Assembly: GCA_963848035.1 (NCBI GenBank)
Contig: CAWKCD010000001.1
Coordinates: 2,170,001-2,234,000, forward strand
Length of the DNA: 64,000 nucleotides
Source: JAVVHH01 sp963848035
GTDB lineage: Bacteria; Pseudomonadota; Alphaproteobacteria; Acetobacterales; Acetobacteraceae
Reading direction: 5' to 3'
Part shown: positions 25,110 to 34,436 of the stretch, in pieces
Numbering within the stretch: position 1 is the stretch's first letter
Layout: each line of letters opens with the position of its first letter
The notes under the pieces: generated by a model
Told to the model about the DNA's origin: nothing
The model's input: only the letters and a program-made list of their open reading frames with translations
Databases searched by the model: none
Translations under genes and position numbers: made by a program

Positions 25110-27527
25110 CAGTCGTCGTCGTCCTTGGTGATGCGGATGAGGATCTCGCGTTTGCCGGCGTGGTTGGCCGGGCTGATGATGCCCTCTTTCTCCATTTGCT
25201 CGATGAGGGTGGCGGCGCGGTTGTAGCCGATGCGCAGGTGGCGCTGGATCAGCGACGTGCTGGCTTTGCCTTCGCGGGCGACGAAGGCGACGGCCTGGTC
25301 GAACAGGCTCTTGTCGCTGTCGCCGGCCGCGGCGATGCCGGAGAGGGCGGGGTTGGAGCCGTCGTCGCCGCGATCGTCGGATCCGTCGGGACCGTCGGTG
25401 ATCTCGTCGTCGTAGGTCGGTTCGGCCTGGGCGCGGAGGAATTCGACGATCTGCTCGACCTCGGAGTCGCGGACGAAGGGGCCGTGGACGCGGGAGATGC
25501 GGCCGCCGCCCTGCATGTGCAGGAGGTCGCCCATGCCGAGGAGCTGCTCGGCGCCTTGTTCGCCGAGGATGGTGCGGCTGTCGAACTTGCTGATGACCTG
25601 GAACGAGATCCGGGTGGGGAAGTTGGCCTTGATGGTGCCGGTGATGACGTCGACCGAGGGGCGCTGTGTCGCCATGATGACGTGGATCCCGGCGGCGCGG
25701 GCCATCTGGGCAAGGCGCTGGACGGCGGCTTCGACTTCCTTGCCGGCGACCATCATGAGGTCCGCCATCTCGTCGATGACCACGACGATGTAGGGCAGCA
25801 GCTTGAGCGCGAGCGGCTGGCTCTCGAACATGGGTTTGCCGGTGTCGGCGTCGAAGCCGACTTGCACCTGCCGGGTCGGGACCTTGCCGGTGGCGAGCGC
25901 CTCGGCGACTTTCTCGTTGTAGCCGCCGACGTTGCGGACGTTGAGCTGGCTCATCGCGCGGTAGCGGCGCTCCATCTCGCGGGTGGTCCATTTGAGCGCG
26001 GCGACGGCTTTGGCAGGCTCGGTGACCACGGGCGCGAGGAGGTGCGGGATGCCTTCGTAGACCGACAGTTCGAGCATCTTGGGGTCGATCATGATCAGGC
26101 GGCACTGGTCCGGCGACATGCGGTAGAGCAGCGAGAGGATCATGGCGTTGATGCCGACCGACTTGCCGGAGCCGGTGGTGCCGGCGATGAGCAGATGCGG
26201 CATGCGGGCGAGGTCGGCGATGATGGGCGCGCCGCTGATGTCCTTGCCGAGGGCGAGCGAGAGCTTGGACTGGTTGTTGCGCCAGTCGGGGCTGTCGAGC
26301 AGTTCGGAGAGGAAGACGGTCTCGCGCTTCTCGTTCGGCACCTCGATGCCGATGACGTTGCGGCCCGGGACGGTGGCGATGCGGACGGCGGTGACGCAGA
26401 GCGAGCGGGCGACGTCGTCGGCCAGGCCGATCACGCGGGCGCTGCGGATGCCGGGGGCGGGCTCGAGTTCGTAGAGGGTGACGACCGGGCCGGGGCGGAT
26501 CTCGCGGATCACGCCCTGGACGCCGTAATCGCTGAGGACGCTCTCGAGCAGGCGGGCGTTGGCCTGCAGCGAGTCCTCGTTCGGGCCGGTGGAGGCGCGG
26601 GGCGGGGCCTGGGTGAGCAGCGAGAGCGGCGGGAACTGCCAGCCGGCCTCCACCAGGGGAAGGCTGGGCTGCACCGGCGGCGAGGGCTTGCGGATGGCGA
26701 CCTTCGGCGCGCTGCGGCTCGACCTCGCCGGGCAATTCGGCAGGCTCGGCGCGAGGCGGCTCGGCGCGCGGCGGTTCGGGGGGGCGGACGAAGGTGTCGG
26801 GGCGACGCGGCGCAGGGGAAAGCCTGGGCAGGGTTTCCGGCGGGAGATCCGGCTCGGCCGGTTCGCTGCGGCGGGCAAAGCGTTGGCTGGTCTTGGCGAC
26901 GTAGCTCGAGGCGATGCGTCCGCCCTGGGCGGAGAACCTTGCGGCCTGTCCGACGCCCAGCCCGGCGGCGCGCCATTCGGTGCCGGTGAGGCCGAGGGAG
27001 AGCAGCGTCAGGATCGTCGTCAGCGCTGCGAGCAGGATGACGACCGCGGCGCCGCCGAGCGGGCCGAGCAGGCCGTCGCCCATGCCGAGCAGGCTCGGCG
27101 CGACCATGCCGCCGATGGCGCCGCCCCAGCCGGCGTCGGACGGCCAGATCAGCGCGCCATGCGGCAGGGTGGCGAGCAGCGCCGCCATGGCGGGCAACGC
27201 GAGCAGCGTGGCGATCGAGCGGACCAGGAGATGGGCCTGCGGCGTGTTCAGCAGGCGATAGGACCAGGCGATGAGCGCCAGCACGGGCAGGAACGCCGCC
27301 ACGCCGAAGCTCTGGAGCAGCAGGTCGGCGGTGGTGGCGCCGGCGAGGCCGGCCCAATTGGTCGGGCGCTGCGCGGTCGCGGTGTTGAGCGACGGGTCGT
27401 TGGGATTGTAGCTGATCAGGGCCAGCAGCAGCAGGAGTGCGGCGAAGCCGAGGACGATGCCGCCGAGCTGCCCGAGGCGAAGTCGGGCGGCGGCGCGGAT
27501 TTCCGGGGAGGCGAAAGCAGTGCTCAT
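25109..27527 (-). pseudogene. ftsK: DNA translocase FtsK, one frameshift in the linker
   Basis: About 805 residues when the frame is repaired. Four N-terminal membrane helices (GGIVLGFAALLLLLALISYN onward) anchor it at the septum. A Pro/Glu-rich linker follows, then the motor: LIAGTTGSGKSVGINAMILS (Walker A), LIMIDPKMLELSVYEGIPHL, PYIVVVIDEMADLMM (Walker B), and the C-terminal gamma winged helix (STSLIQRHLRIGYNRAATLI) that reads KOPS. One extra base at about 26700-26725 in the linker changes the frame; the span is 3n+1. FtsK moves chromosome termini during division and is normally essential, so an artefact is the simplest explanation. Confidence 0.93.
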
Positions 27528-27615
27528 GTCGAGCGGGAGGTTAGCCTAAGAAGCCGTTGATTGCACCGAGTCGCCGCGCGCGATTTTCGCTTTCGACGAG
27601 GGTGTGTCGGCTGCG

Positions 27616-28380
27616 TCAGTCGGCGGCTAGGGCCTGCTCGTTGTGCCGGGCCATGGCCGCGCCGAAGGCGGCGAACAGGCTGCGGGAGACCGCGTCGGTC
27701 TGGAAATCGTATTCGGGGTGCCATTGCACGCCGATGGTGAGCGCGGCGGAGCCGGGGAGGCGGACGGCCTCGATGGTGCCGTCGGCGGCGACGGCTTCGA
27801 CGACGAGGCCGGGGGCGAGGCGGTCGATCCCTTGGTTGTGGAGGGAGTTGACGGGGATGTTGGTCGCGCCGGCGAGGCGGTGCAGCCAGCTGCCCGGGGT
27901 GATGCGGGCGTCGTGCGCCTTGCCGGTGCGGATGCGGCCGTTGGGGCAGAGCGGGGTGGAGTGGTCCATCCGGCCGGGGAGGTCCTGCAGGCGCTGGTGC
28001 AGGCTGCCGCCGAGGGCGACGTTGAGTTCCTGCAGGCCGCGGCAGATGGCGAAGAGCGGGATCCCGGCGGATATGGCGGCGCGGATGAGCCGCATGGTGG
28101 TGGCGTCACGCGCCGGGTCCTCGGGAGTGCCTTCGGCGTGCGGCGGGCCTTGGTAGAGGCAGGGCTGGACGTTGGAGCGGCTGCCGGTGAGGATCAGGCC
28201 GTCGAGCTTGGCGACCAACGTCTCGATATCGGCGGAGTCGCCGTTGGCGGGGACGAGGATCGGGACACCGCCGACCACCTGGTCGACGGCTCGGACGTAG
28301 GTATCGGACGCTGCGTGGTTCGGCATTCCGTAGGTGCCGAACAGCTTGGTGCAGCAGGAAATCCCAACGAGCGGTTTCAT
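27616..28380 (-). CDS. Gamma-glutamyl-gamma-aminobutyrate hydrolase family peptidase
   Basis: A 254-residue class I glutamine amidotransferase-like hydrolase of the PuuD group. LVGISCCTK at the start, DGLILTGSRSNVQP, the nucleophile elbow FAICRGLQELN with Cys113, and GVQWHPEYD carrying the His/Glu of the triad are all present. PuuD-like enzymes release GABA from gamma-glutamyl-GABA in putrescine use. It sits between ftsK and lolA, which are usually neighbours, and is not part of a visible puu operon. Confidence 0.9.
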   Translation of the reverse strand: MKPLVGISCCTKLFGTYGMPNHAASDTYVRAVDQVVGGVPILVPANGDSADIETLVAKLDGLILTGSRSNVQPCLYQGPPHAEGTPEDPARDATTMRLIRAAISAGIPLFAICRGLQELNVALGGSLHQRLQDLPGRMDHSTPLCPNGRIRTGKAHDARITPGSWLHRLAGATNIPVNSLHNQGIDRLAPGLVVEAVAADGTIEAVRLPGSAALTIGVQWHPEYDFQTDAVSRSLFAAFGAAMARHNEQALAAD

Positions 28381-28421
28381 ACTCCGAGATTTCTACCCGA
28401 AAATGACGAAAGAAAGGTTAA

Positions 28422-29057
28422 TCAACCTGACCCGTTTCCGCCATCATTGTTTTGGAAAAAGCGCGGATCGATGAAGTTGAACAGCTTCTGGTCGAAGGTT
28501 CCGCCGAGCTGGGCGTTGTAGAGGGTGACGCGGGTGTCGCGGCGCTGGGCGTCGGTGACGACCCAGGAGCGCAGCGCCAGCGGGTTGTCGGCGAAGATCA
28601 AGGTCAGCACGCCGTCCTGCGGGGTGGCGGTGCGGTAGAGGCTGACCTGCAGCTGGCCGGGGAGGCGGACGACGCGCGAGACGGTGATGTCACCGGAGAG
28701 GCGCAGGTTGTCCTGCAGCAGCAGGCCGAGCGGGGTCTGGCCGAGCGGGATGTTGCTGGTCTGCTTGAGCTGGCTGTCGTGGAACACGAGCAGGCCGTGG
28801 CCGCCGACCAGCAGGAACGGGGAGGGCGGATCGTATTGGAAGCGCATGCGGCCGGGCCGCTGCAGCCAGGCCACACCCTCGCTGGTGCCGCCATCGGGGG
28901 CGACCTGGAGGAAGCGGGCCTGCAGCGTCTTGACCGAGTTCAGATAGGCCTCGACGCGGGCGATGTCGGCGCGGTCCTGCGGGCTGAGCGGGGCGGTCTG
29001 CGCGTGTGCGGCCAGCGGCAGGAGGAGGGGGGCGAGGAGAAGGGCGCGGCGTCTCAT
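28422..29057 (-). CDS. lolA: Outer-membrane lipoprotein carrier LolA
   Basis: About 211 residues. The signal peptide is RRRALLLAPLLLPLAAHAQ. VEAYLNSVKTLQARFLQVAP, GVAWLQRPGRMRFQYDPPSP and GHGLLVFHDSQLKQTSNIPL form the LolA half-barrel core. LolA shuttles lipoproteins from LolCDE to the outer membrane. The start among three nearby ATGs (29057, 29066, 29075) is uncertain; the one closest to the signal peptide is used. The ftsK-lolA neighbourhood supports the call. Confidence 0.85.
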   Translation of the reverse strand: MRRRALLLAPLLLPLAAHAQTAPLSPQDRADIARVEAYLNSVKTLQARFLQVAPDGGTSEGVAWLQRPGRMRFQYDPPSPFLLVGGHGLLVFHDSQLKQTSNIPLGQTPLGLLLQDNLRLSGDITVSRVVRLPGQLQVSLYRTATPQDGVLTLIFADNPLALRSWVVTDAQRRDTRVTLYNAQLGGTFDQKLFNFIDPRFFQNNDGGNGSG

Positions 29058-29114
29058 GGCGCGCATGTGGGACATCGAGCGCGTCAGGAAAAGGCCTGCG
29101 CGCCGCTTATGCGG

Positions 29115-29883
29115 TCATTTCGGTTTGCCGTAGGGCTCCATGCCGCTGTTCTTGATCGCGGTGGCGGCCTGCGGAGCGGCGAGGAACTTCACCAGCGAGC
29201 GGGCGGCTTCCTTCTGGTCGCTGGTGGCGAGGACGCCGGCGGCGAAGATCGTGTCGAGCTGGACGGGCGCGGGCAGCGGGCCGAGTAGGGTGATGCCGGC
29301 GATCGGCTTGAGCTCGCTGATCTGCTGGAAGCCGATCTCGGCCTCGCCGCGGGCGACGACCTGGCCGACCGGCTCGGCCGGGATCATGCGGGCCTTGCCG
29401 CGCACCTGGTCCTCGATGCCCATCTTCTTGAACATCTCGCGCTCGATGTAGACGCCGCTGGCGCTGTCGGAATAGGCGATCGACTTGGCCTTCAAGCAGC
29501 GCGTCCTTCAGCGCGTCGACGGTGGCGACGGAGGGTTCGGGCGCGCCCTGCTTGACCACGACGCCGACGCCGGAGCGGGCCAGCGGGATGGCGTCGTCGG
29601 CGGCGACCTTGCCGTCGGCGACCATCTTGTCGAGCGCGTAGCCGACCATGATGACGACGTCGATCTTCTCGCCGCGGGCGATGCGCTGGGGCACGGCTTG
29701 CGGCGTGTCGCCCATGGAGGGGCCCCATTCGGTGGTGACGTGGTTGCCGGTCTGCTTCTCCCAATCGGGGAGGAGCGCCTTGTAGGCTTCCGCGAAGCCG
29801 CCGGAGCTGACGACGTGCAGGTCGGCGGCGTGGAGCGTGGTGGGCAGGAGGAGGACGGCGAGGGCGAAGACGAGTCGGTTCAA
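29115..29883 (-). pseudogene. ModA-like periplasmic substrate-binding protein, one frameshift
   Basis: A type 2 periplasmic binding protein of the molybdate-like group. TTG start at 29883, overlapping the MFS stop by 4 bases. Signal peptide RLVFALAVLLLPTTLHA, then DLHVVSSGGFAEAYKALLPD, VIMVGYALDKMVADGKV and SIAYSDSASGVYIEREMFKK, VVARGEAEIGFQQISELKPI. An extra base near 29495 breaks it after DALKDALL. The 769-base span is 3n+1. No ABC permease is adjacent; pairing with an MHS symporter is unusual for this fold, so ligand and role are open. Confidence 0.8.
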
Positions 29884-31175
29884 GCGGGGGTCTCCTGGCC
29901 GCGCAGCGCCACGGCGCGTTCGCGGTAGATGAGGAAGGTGGCGACCAGGCCGCAGGCGCCGCCGAAGGCGAGCCAGATCCCAGGGGCGGCCTTGTTGTTG
30001 GTCTGCTCGATCAGCCAAGTCGAGATCAACGGCGTGTAGCCGCCGAAGATCGCGGTCGCGAGCGAGTAGGCCAGCGAGAACCCGGCGGTGCGCACGGCCG
30101 GCGGCACCACTTCGGTCAGCGCCACGACCATCGCGCCGTTGTAGCTGCCGTAGAGGAAGGAGAGCCACAGCAGCGCGATCAGCATGTTGACGAAGGTGAT
30201 GTTGGCGACCAGCCAGGCCAGCACGGGGTAGGCGGTCAGCAGGGTGAGCGCCGAGAAGAACAGCAGCACCGGCTTGCGGCCGATGCGGTCGGAGAGGGCG
30301 CCCATGACGGGCAGCCAGAACAGGTTGGAGACCGCGACGCAGAAGGTGACGATCAGGCTGTCGGTGGTGGACAGTTTGAGCACGGTTTTGCCGAAGGTCG
30401 GCGTGTAGACGGTGATGGCGTAGAAGCTGATCGTGGTCATGGCGACCATCAGCATGCCCAGCAGGACGATGGCCCAGTTGCGGCCGAGGGTGGTGAACAC
30501 CTGACCGACGGTGGGACGGGTGTGGCGCGCCTTGAACTCCTCGGTCTCCTGCAGCGAGGAGCGGATGTAGAAGAGGAACGGCACGATGGCGCAGCCGATG
30601 ACGAAGGGGATGCGCCAGCCCCAGCCGGCGACGTCGGTGGGCGCGAGCCACAGGTTGAGCAGGTAGCCGATGACGGCGGCGACCATGATGGCGACCTGCT
30701 GGCTGCCGGACTGCCAGGCGACGTAGAAGCCCTTGCGGCCGGGCGGGGCCATCTCGGCGAGGTAGACGGAGACGCCGCCGAGCTCGACGCCGGCGGAGAA
30801 GCCCTGCAGCAGTCGGCCGATCAGGACGAGGGCGGGGGCGAGCAGGCCGATCGTGGCGTAGCCGGGGACGAAGGCGATCAGCAGGGTGCCGGTGGCCATG
30901 ATGGCCAGGGTGACGATCAGGCCGAGGCGGCGGCCGACCTTGTCGATATAGGCGCCGAGGAAGATCGCGCCGAGCGGACGCATCAGGAAGCCGGCGCCGA
31001 ACGTCATGAAGGTGAGCAGCAGCGAGTTGATCTCGTTGTCGCTGGGGAAGAACGCTTTCGAAATGTAGGTGGCGTAGAAGCCGAACAGGAAGAAGTCGAA
31101 CATCTCGAGGAAGTTGCCGCTGGTGACGCGCAGCACGGTGGCGACGTTCGACGGCTTGGATGCTGTGATGGACAT
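29880..31175 (-). CDS. MFS metabolite:H+ symporter (MHS family)
   Basis: A 431-residue 12-helix transporter. SGNFLEMFDFFLFGFYATYI and the motif LGAYIDKVGRRLGLIVTLAI are typical of MHS proteins such as citrate and tricarballylate symporters; GRLLQGFSAGVELGGVSVYL follows. It probably imports a carboxylate with protons. GGGAGAGACGAC in front of ATG 31175 sets the start. It is followed with a 4-base overlap by the ModA-like gene, so both are likely in one transcript. Confidence 0.9.
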   Translation of the reverse strand: MSITASKPSNVATVLRVTSGNFLEMFDFFLFGFYATYISKAFFPSDNEINSLLLTFMTFGAGFLMRPLGAIFLGAYIDKVGRRLGLIVTLAIMATGTLLIAFVPGYATIGLLAPALVLIGRLLQGFSAGVELGGVSVYLAEMAPPGRKGFYVAWQSGSQQVAIMVAAVIGYLLNLWLAPTDVAGWGWRIPFVIGCAIVPFLFYIRSSLQETEEFKARHTRPTVGQVFTTLGRNWAIVLLGMLMVAMTTISFYAITVYTPTFGKTVLKLSTTDSLIVTFCVAVSNLFWLPVMGALSDRIGRKPVLLFFSALTLLTAYPVLAWLVANITFVNMLIALLWLSFLYGSYNGAMVVALTEVVPPAVRTAGFSLAYSLATAIFGGYTPLISTWLIEQTNNKAAPGIWLAFGGACGLVATFLIYRERAVALRGQETPA

Positions 31176-31252
31176 GTCGTCTCTCCCGATTTCCGGGTGC
31201 GCTTGCGGGTTGGGGTTTGTCAAGCGTGGGTTTGCCCCGCCGGCGCTCTTCG

Positions 31253-32143
31253 TCAGGGGGCGGGGATGGTGGCGGTATTGGGGTGGACGATGACGGTGGC
31301 GGTGCGGCCGGGGATGAGGCGCGCGTTGGCGGCGGCGTCGTCGAGCGTGACGCGGACGGGGATGCGCTGGGCGAGGCGGACCCAGCTAAAGGTGGGGGTG
31401 ATGTTGGCGAGGAGGTTGGCGCTGGCGTTGCGCTCGCGGTCCTCGATGCCGCCGGCGATGCTCTCGACGCGGCCGTCGAGCGGTTGGGGGTCGCCGAGGA
31501 GGCGGATGGTGGCGCGGTCGCCGGGGTGGATCTGGGAGAGCTTGGTCTCTTCGAAATAGCCGTCGACATGGATGGAGTCGGTGTCGATGAAGGCGAGCAT
31601 GGGCTTTCCGGCGCTGACATAGTCGCCGGGCCGGAGGTCAAAATTGGTGACGATGCCGTTGGTAGGCGCGGTGATCTCGGTGCGGTCGAGGTTGAGCTTG
31701 GCGACGCCGAGGTCGGCCTGGGCCTGCTGGTAGGCGGCGGATGCGGCCTGCAGCGCGGCCTGGGTCTGCTGCTGCTTCTCGACGCTGACGGCGACGTTGT
31801 TGAGCGAGGCGTAGCGTTCGGCCTCGTGCTTGGACTCGGTGAGCGCGGCCAGGCGGCTGGCGACGCCGGCTTCGGCGATCTGGAGCGCGAGTTCAAAACG
31901 GGCGCGGTCGACGCGGAACAGCACGTCACCGGCATGGACGGTCTGGTTGTCGCGGACCAGGACTTGGGCGACGAGGCCGCTGACGTCGGGGGTGATGCCG
32001 ATCACGTCGGCGCGGACGCGGCCGTCGCGGGTCCAGGGCTCGATCATGTAATAGGTCCAGAGCCACAAGCCGACGGCGCCGGCGGCGGCGACCGCGACCA
32101 GGGTGACGGCGACGCGGCCGAGGCGGGCGAGTTTCGACTTCAT
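31253..32143 (-). CDS. HlyD-family membrane fusion protein (AaeA-like)
   Basis: A 296-residue periplasmic adaptor. One N-terminal membrane helix (VTLVAVAAAGAVGLWLWTYY), the lipoyl half-motifs around TPDVSGLVAQVLVRDNQTVH and ITAPTNGIVTNFDLRPGDYV, a coiled hairpin in between, and GRTATVIVHP at the end. It links the FUSC pump to the outer membrane. Third gene of the FUSC-DUF1656-HlyD operon; its start overlaps the DUF1656 stop by 4 bases. Confidence 0.9.
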   Translation of the reverse strand: MKSKLARLGRVAVTLVAVAAAGAVGLWLWTYYMIEPWTRDGRVRADVIGITPDVSGLVAQVLVRDNQTVHAGDVLFRVDRARFELALQIAEAGVASRLAALTESKHEAERYASLNNVAVSVEKQQQTQAALQAASAAYQQAQADLGVAKLNLDRTEITAPTNGIVTNFDLRPGDYVSAGKPMLAFIDTDSIHVDGYFEETKLSQIHPGDRATIRLLGDPQPLDGRVESIAGGIEDRERNASANLLANITPTFSWVRLAQRIPVRVTLDDAAANARLIPGRTATVIVHPNTATIPAP

Positions 32144-32352
32144 GGACCGACAATTCCTCTGGCGAGCGCGACGGTTCCGCCGAGCAGCAGGATGGTGAGC
32201 GCGAGGTCGAACAGGGCGCGGTGCCAGACCAGGCGATAGAATCCGACGGCGCGGAGCAGCCGGCGGAGAAGGACGGAGAGCGCGAAGGCGATGGCCGCCC
32301 AGAGCGCGAAGGCCGGCACCAGCACGCCGCCGCCGAGGCTGATCTCGGCCAT
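32140..32352 (-). CDS. DUF1656 (AaeX-like) small membrane protein
   Basis: A 70-residue protein with two hydrophobic helices (VPAFALWAAIAFALSVLLRR and LFDLALTILLLGGTVALARG) separated by FYRLVWHRA, the DUF1656 signature. It is always found between FUSC and HlyD genes and is thought to be a subunit of that efflux pump. TGATG overlap with the FUSC stop and 4-base overlap with the HlyD gene show tight coupling. Confidence 0.9.
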   Translation of the reverse strand: MAEISLGGGVLVPAFALWAAIAFALSVLLRRLLRAVGFYRLVWHRALFDLALTILLLGGTVALARGIVGP

Positions 32353-34364
32353 CAGGCGGCCCGCATCACGGCTGGCGAGGCGAAGGCGGCCGCGTCGGGG
32401 AACAGGCCGAGCCGGACGCCGACCAGGGCGAGCGCACCTTCGGGGCGGCCGACGCCGGCGGTGGCGGCGAGTGCGGCGTCGATCCGTTCGAGCAGCGGGG
32501 CGTCGAGCGTCGGGGCGGCGCCCTCGGCACGGGCGGCGAAGTAGGCGGCGAGGCCGGAGAGCGCTTCGTCGACGCGGTCGCGGGCGAAGGGGGGGAGGCT
32601 ACGGCGGATGCGGCGGAGGGTGATGATGTTGATGCCGACGCGCAGGTCGGCCAGGGCGTCGACGGCGCCGGCTTCGCTGCCGGGCCCGGCGGCGGCGATG
32701 CGCGGGGCGACGAGGCTGATGCGGTCGAGGATGAGGCCGGCGAACTGGGCGCGGTCGCCTTGGCCGGTGCGGGCGGCGGCGGCGGCGAGGTCGGCCCAGA
32801 TGCGGCGCAGCAGGCGGAGCGCGCTCCATTCGGCGCCGACGGAACGGACGATGCGGGTGATCACGGCGGCGGCCGCCATGCCCAGGATGAGCGCCGTGCC
32901 GGAGTTGATGAAGGGTTCGAACTGCGCGTTGTAGGTGGTCTGGAGGCTCAGCAGGGTGGCGCCGTTGGCGGACAGAGCCATGCCGATCGAGGCGGTGGCG
33001 GGCATGGCGGCCAATGCGCCGAAGAGCAGGAAGGCGGGGGCGAGGGCGAGGACCAGCATGGGGAAGTCGTGGATCATCGGGAGCAGGGCGAAGAGGTAGA
33101 CCGCGTCGACGGCGACGGCGACGGTGGACCAGGTGGCGAAGCCGACGATGGCGGGCACCGGGTCGTCGAGAGTCGCGAAGAAGCAGCAGGCGACGGCGGC
33201 CATCTCGGCGGCGACGGCGCCGTCGGCCCAGCCGGAGCCGATCCAGAAGGCGCAGCAGACGAGCACGGCGAGCGCGGCGGAGGCGGCGGACCAGAGGGCG
33301 CGCGGGTGGTCGCGGTGCTGGACTTCGGCGGCGGCGCGGCTGCGGTGATAGGCGAGCGGGGTGGGGAACGGGCCGCCGGCCTCCATGTGCAGGCGCAGGC
33401 GGCGGCAATCCTCGACCAGGTCGAGGAGTTCTCGCACGCGGTTGAGCAGGCTGACGCGCAGCAGGTCGGCCCAGGCGGCGTCGGTGGGGCATTTCTGGGT
33501 GGTGGCGGCGCGCAGGTCGTCGGGCACCGGCGTGTCGGCGCGGCGGCGGACGTAGTCGGCGGTCCGGTCGAGCACATTCTGGACATCGTGGAGGCCGTTC
33601 TCGGCGCGGAGGGCCTGGACGCGGATGGTGAGCGAGGAGAGGACGGGCAGCAGGGTCAGCATGCGGCGGCGGAGGGCGCGCAGCGTGCGGACCGCGTCAG
33701 GCTGCGCGTCCTGGTCCCAAGCGAGGTAGGAGGTGAGCAGGTCGATCTCGGCGATGTCACCGGCGAGGCGCTGGCGTTCGGCGCGGACCGAGTCGTCGGC
33801 GCTCTCGCCGGCCAGGGCGGCGAGCGCCCAGCGGCCGGCATTGCCGAGCCAGCCATCCAGCTTCGTCGCCAGCACCGGCTGGACCCGGCGGGGAAAGACG
33901 ATGGAGGCGACGATGCTGGCGACGGTGATGCCGAGGCCGATCTCCTGCATGCGGGCGACGGCGGTGGTGAAGATCGCGTCGGGTTGGGCGACGGAGGGGA
34001 AGCCGACGATGGCGGCGGTGTAGCCGGCGAGCATGAAGACGTAGCTGCGGGGCGTGCGGTCGAGCAGCGCGAAGTAGAGGCAGACGCCGGTCCAGAGCGC
34101 GAGGGCGATGCTGAGGAGGACGGGCGCGTTCACCAGCGCGGGGACGAGGACGATGGTGGCGCTGGCGCCGAGGACGGTGCCGAGCAGGCGGTAGACCGCC
34201 TTGGAGCGGGTGGCGCCGGAGAGGGGCTGCGAGGCGATGTAGGCGGAGGCCATGGCCCAGTAGGGGCGGTCGAGGTCGAAGGCGAGGCCGATGTAGAGCG
34301 CGAGCATGGCGGCGCCGAAGGTGCGGACCGAGAAGAGCCATTCGGCGCGGCCGGGCAGCTTCAT
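32352..34364 (-). CDS. FUSC family inner-membrane efflux protein (AaeB-like)
   Basis: About 670 residues. Two membrane blocks of five or six helices (from SVRTFGAAMLALYIGLAFDL and again from HPRALWSAASAALAVLVCCA) flank soluble helical regions, the FUSC/AaeB layout. AYIASQPLSGATRSKAVYRL is the conserved first-loop segment. With its two partners it likely exports aromatic carboxylates or similar acids. ATG 34364 is chosen because the upstream 28 codons are Pro/Arg-rich and lack a ribosome site. It is divergent from the acyl-CoA dehydrogenase operon. Confidence 0.9.
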   Translation of the reverse strand: MKLPGRAEWLFSVRTFGAAMLALYIGLAFDLDRPYWAMASAYIASQPLSGATRSKAVYRLLGTVLGASATIVLVPALVNAPVLLSIALALWTGVCLYFALLDRTPRSYVFMLAGYTAAIVGFPSVAQPDAIFTTAVARMQEIGLGITVASIVASIVFPRRVQPVLATKLDGWLGNAGRWALAALAGESADDSVRAERQRLAGDIAEIDLLTSYLAWDQDAQPDAVRTLRALRRRMLTLLPVLSSLTIRVQALRAENGLHDVQNVLDRTADYVRRRADTPVPDDLRAATTQKCPTDAAWADLLRVSLLNRVRELLDLVEDCRRLRLHMEAGGPFPTPLAYHRSRAAAEVQHRDHPRALWSAASAALAVLVCCAFWIGSGWADGAVAAEMAAVACCFFATLDDPVPAIVGFATWSTVAVAVDAVYLFALLPMIHDFPMLVLALAPAFLLFGALAAMPATASIGMALSANGATLLSLQTTYNAQFEPFINSGTALILGMAAAAVITRIVRSVGAEWSALRLLRRIWADLAAAAARTGQGDRAQFAGLILDRISLVAPRIAAAGPGSEAGAVDALADLRVGINIITLRRIRRSLPPFARDRVDEALSGLAAYFAARAEGAAPTLDAPLLERIDAALAATAGVGRPEGALALVGVRLGLFPDAAAFASPAVMRAA

Positions 34365-34436
34365 GGTGCGGCGGCCTGCGGCCGGAGGGCGGGGGTCAGG
34401 GCAGCAACTCCGATGGTTGGTTGACGTTCGCGGTTT

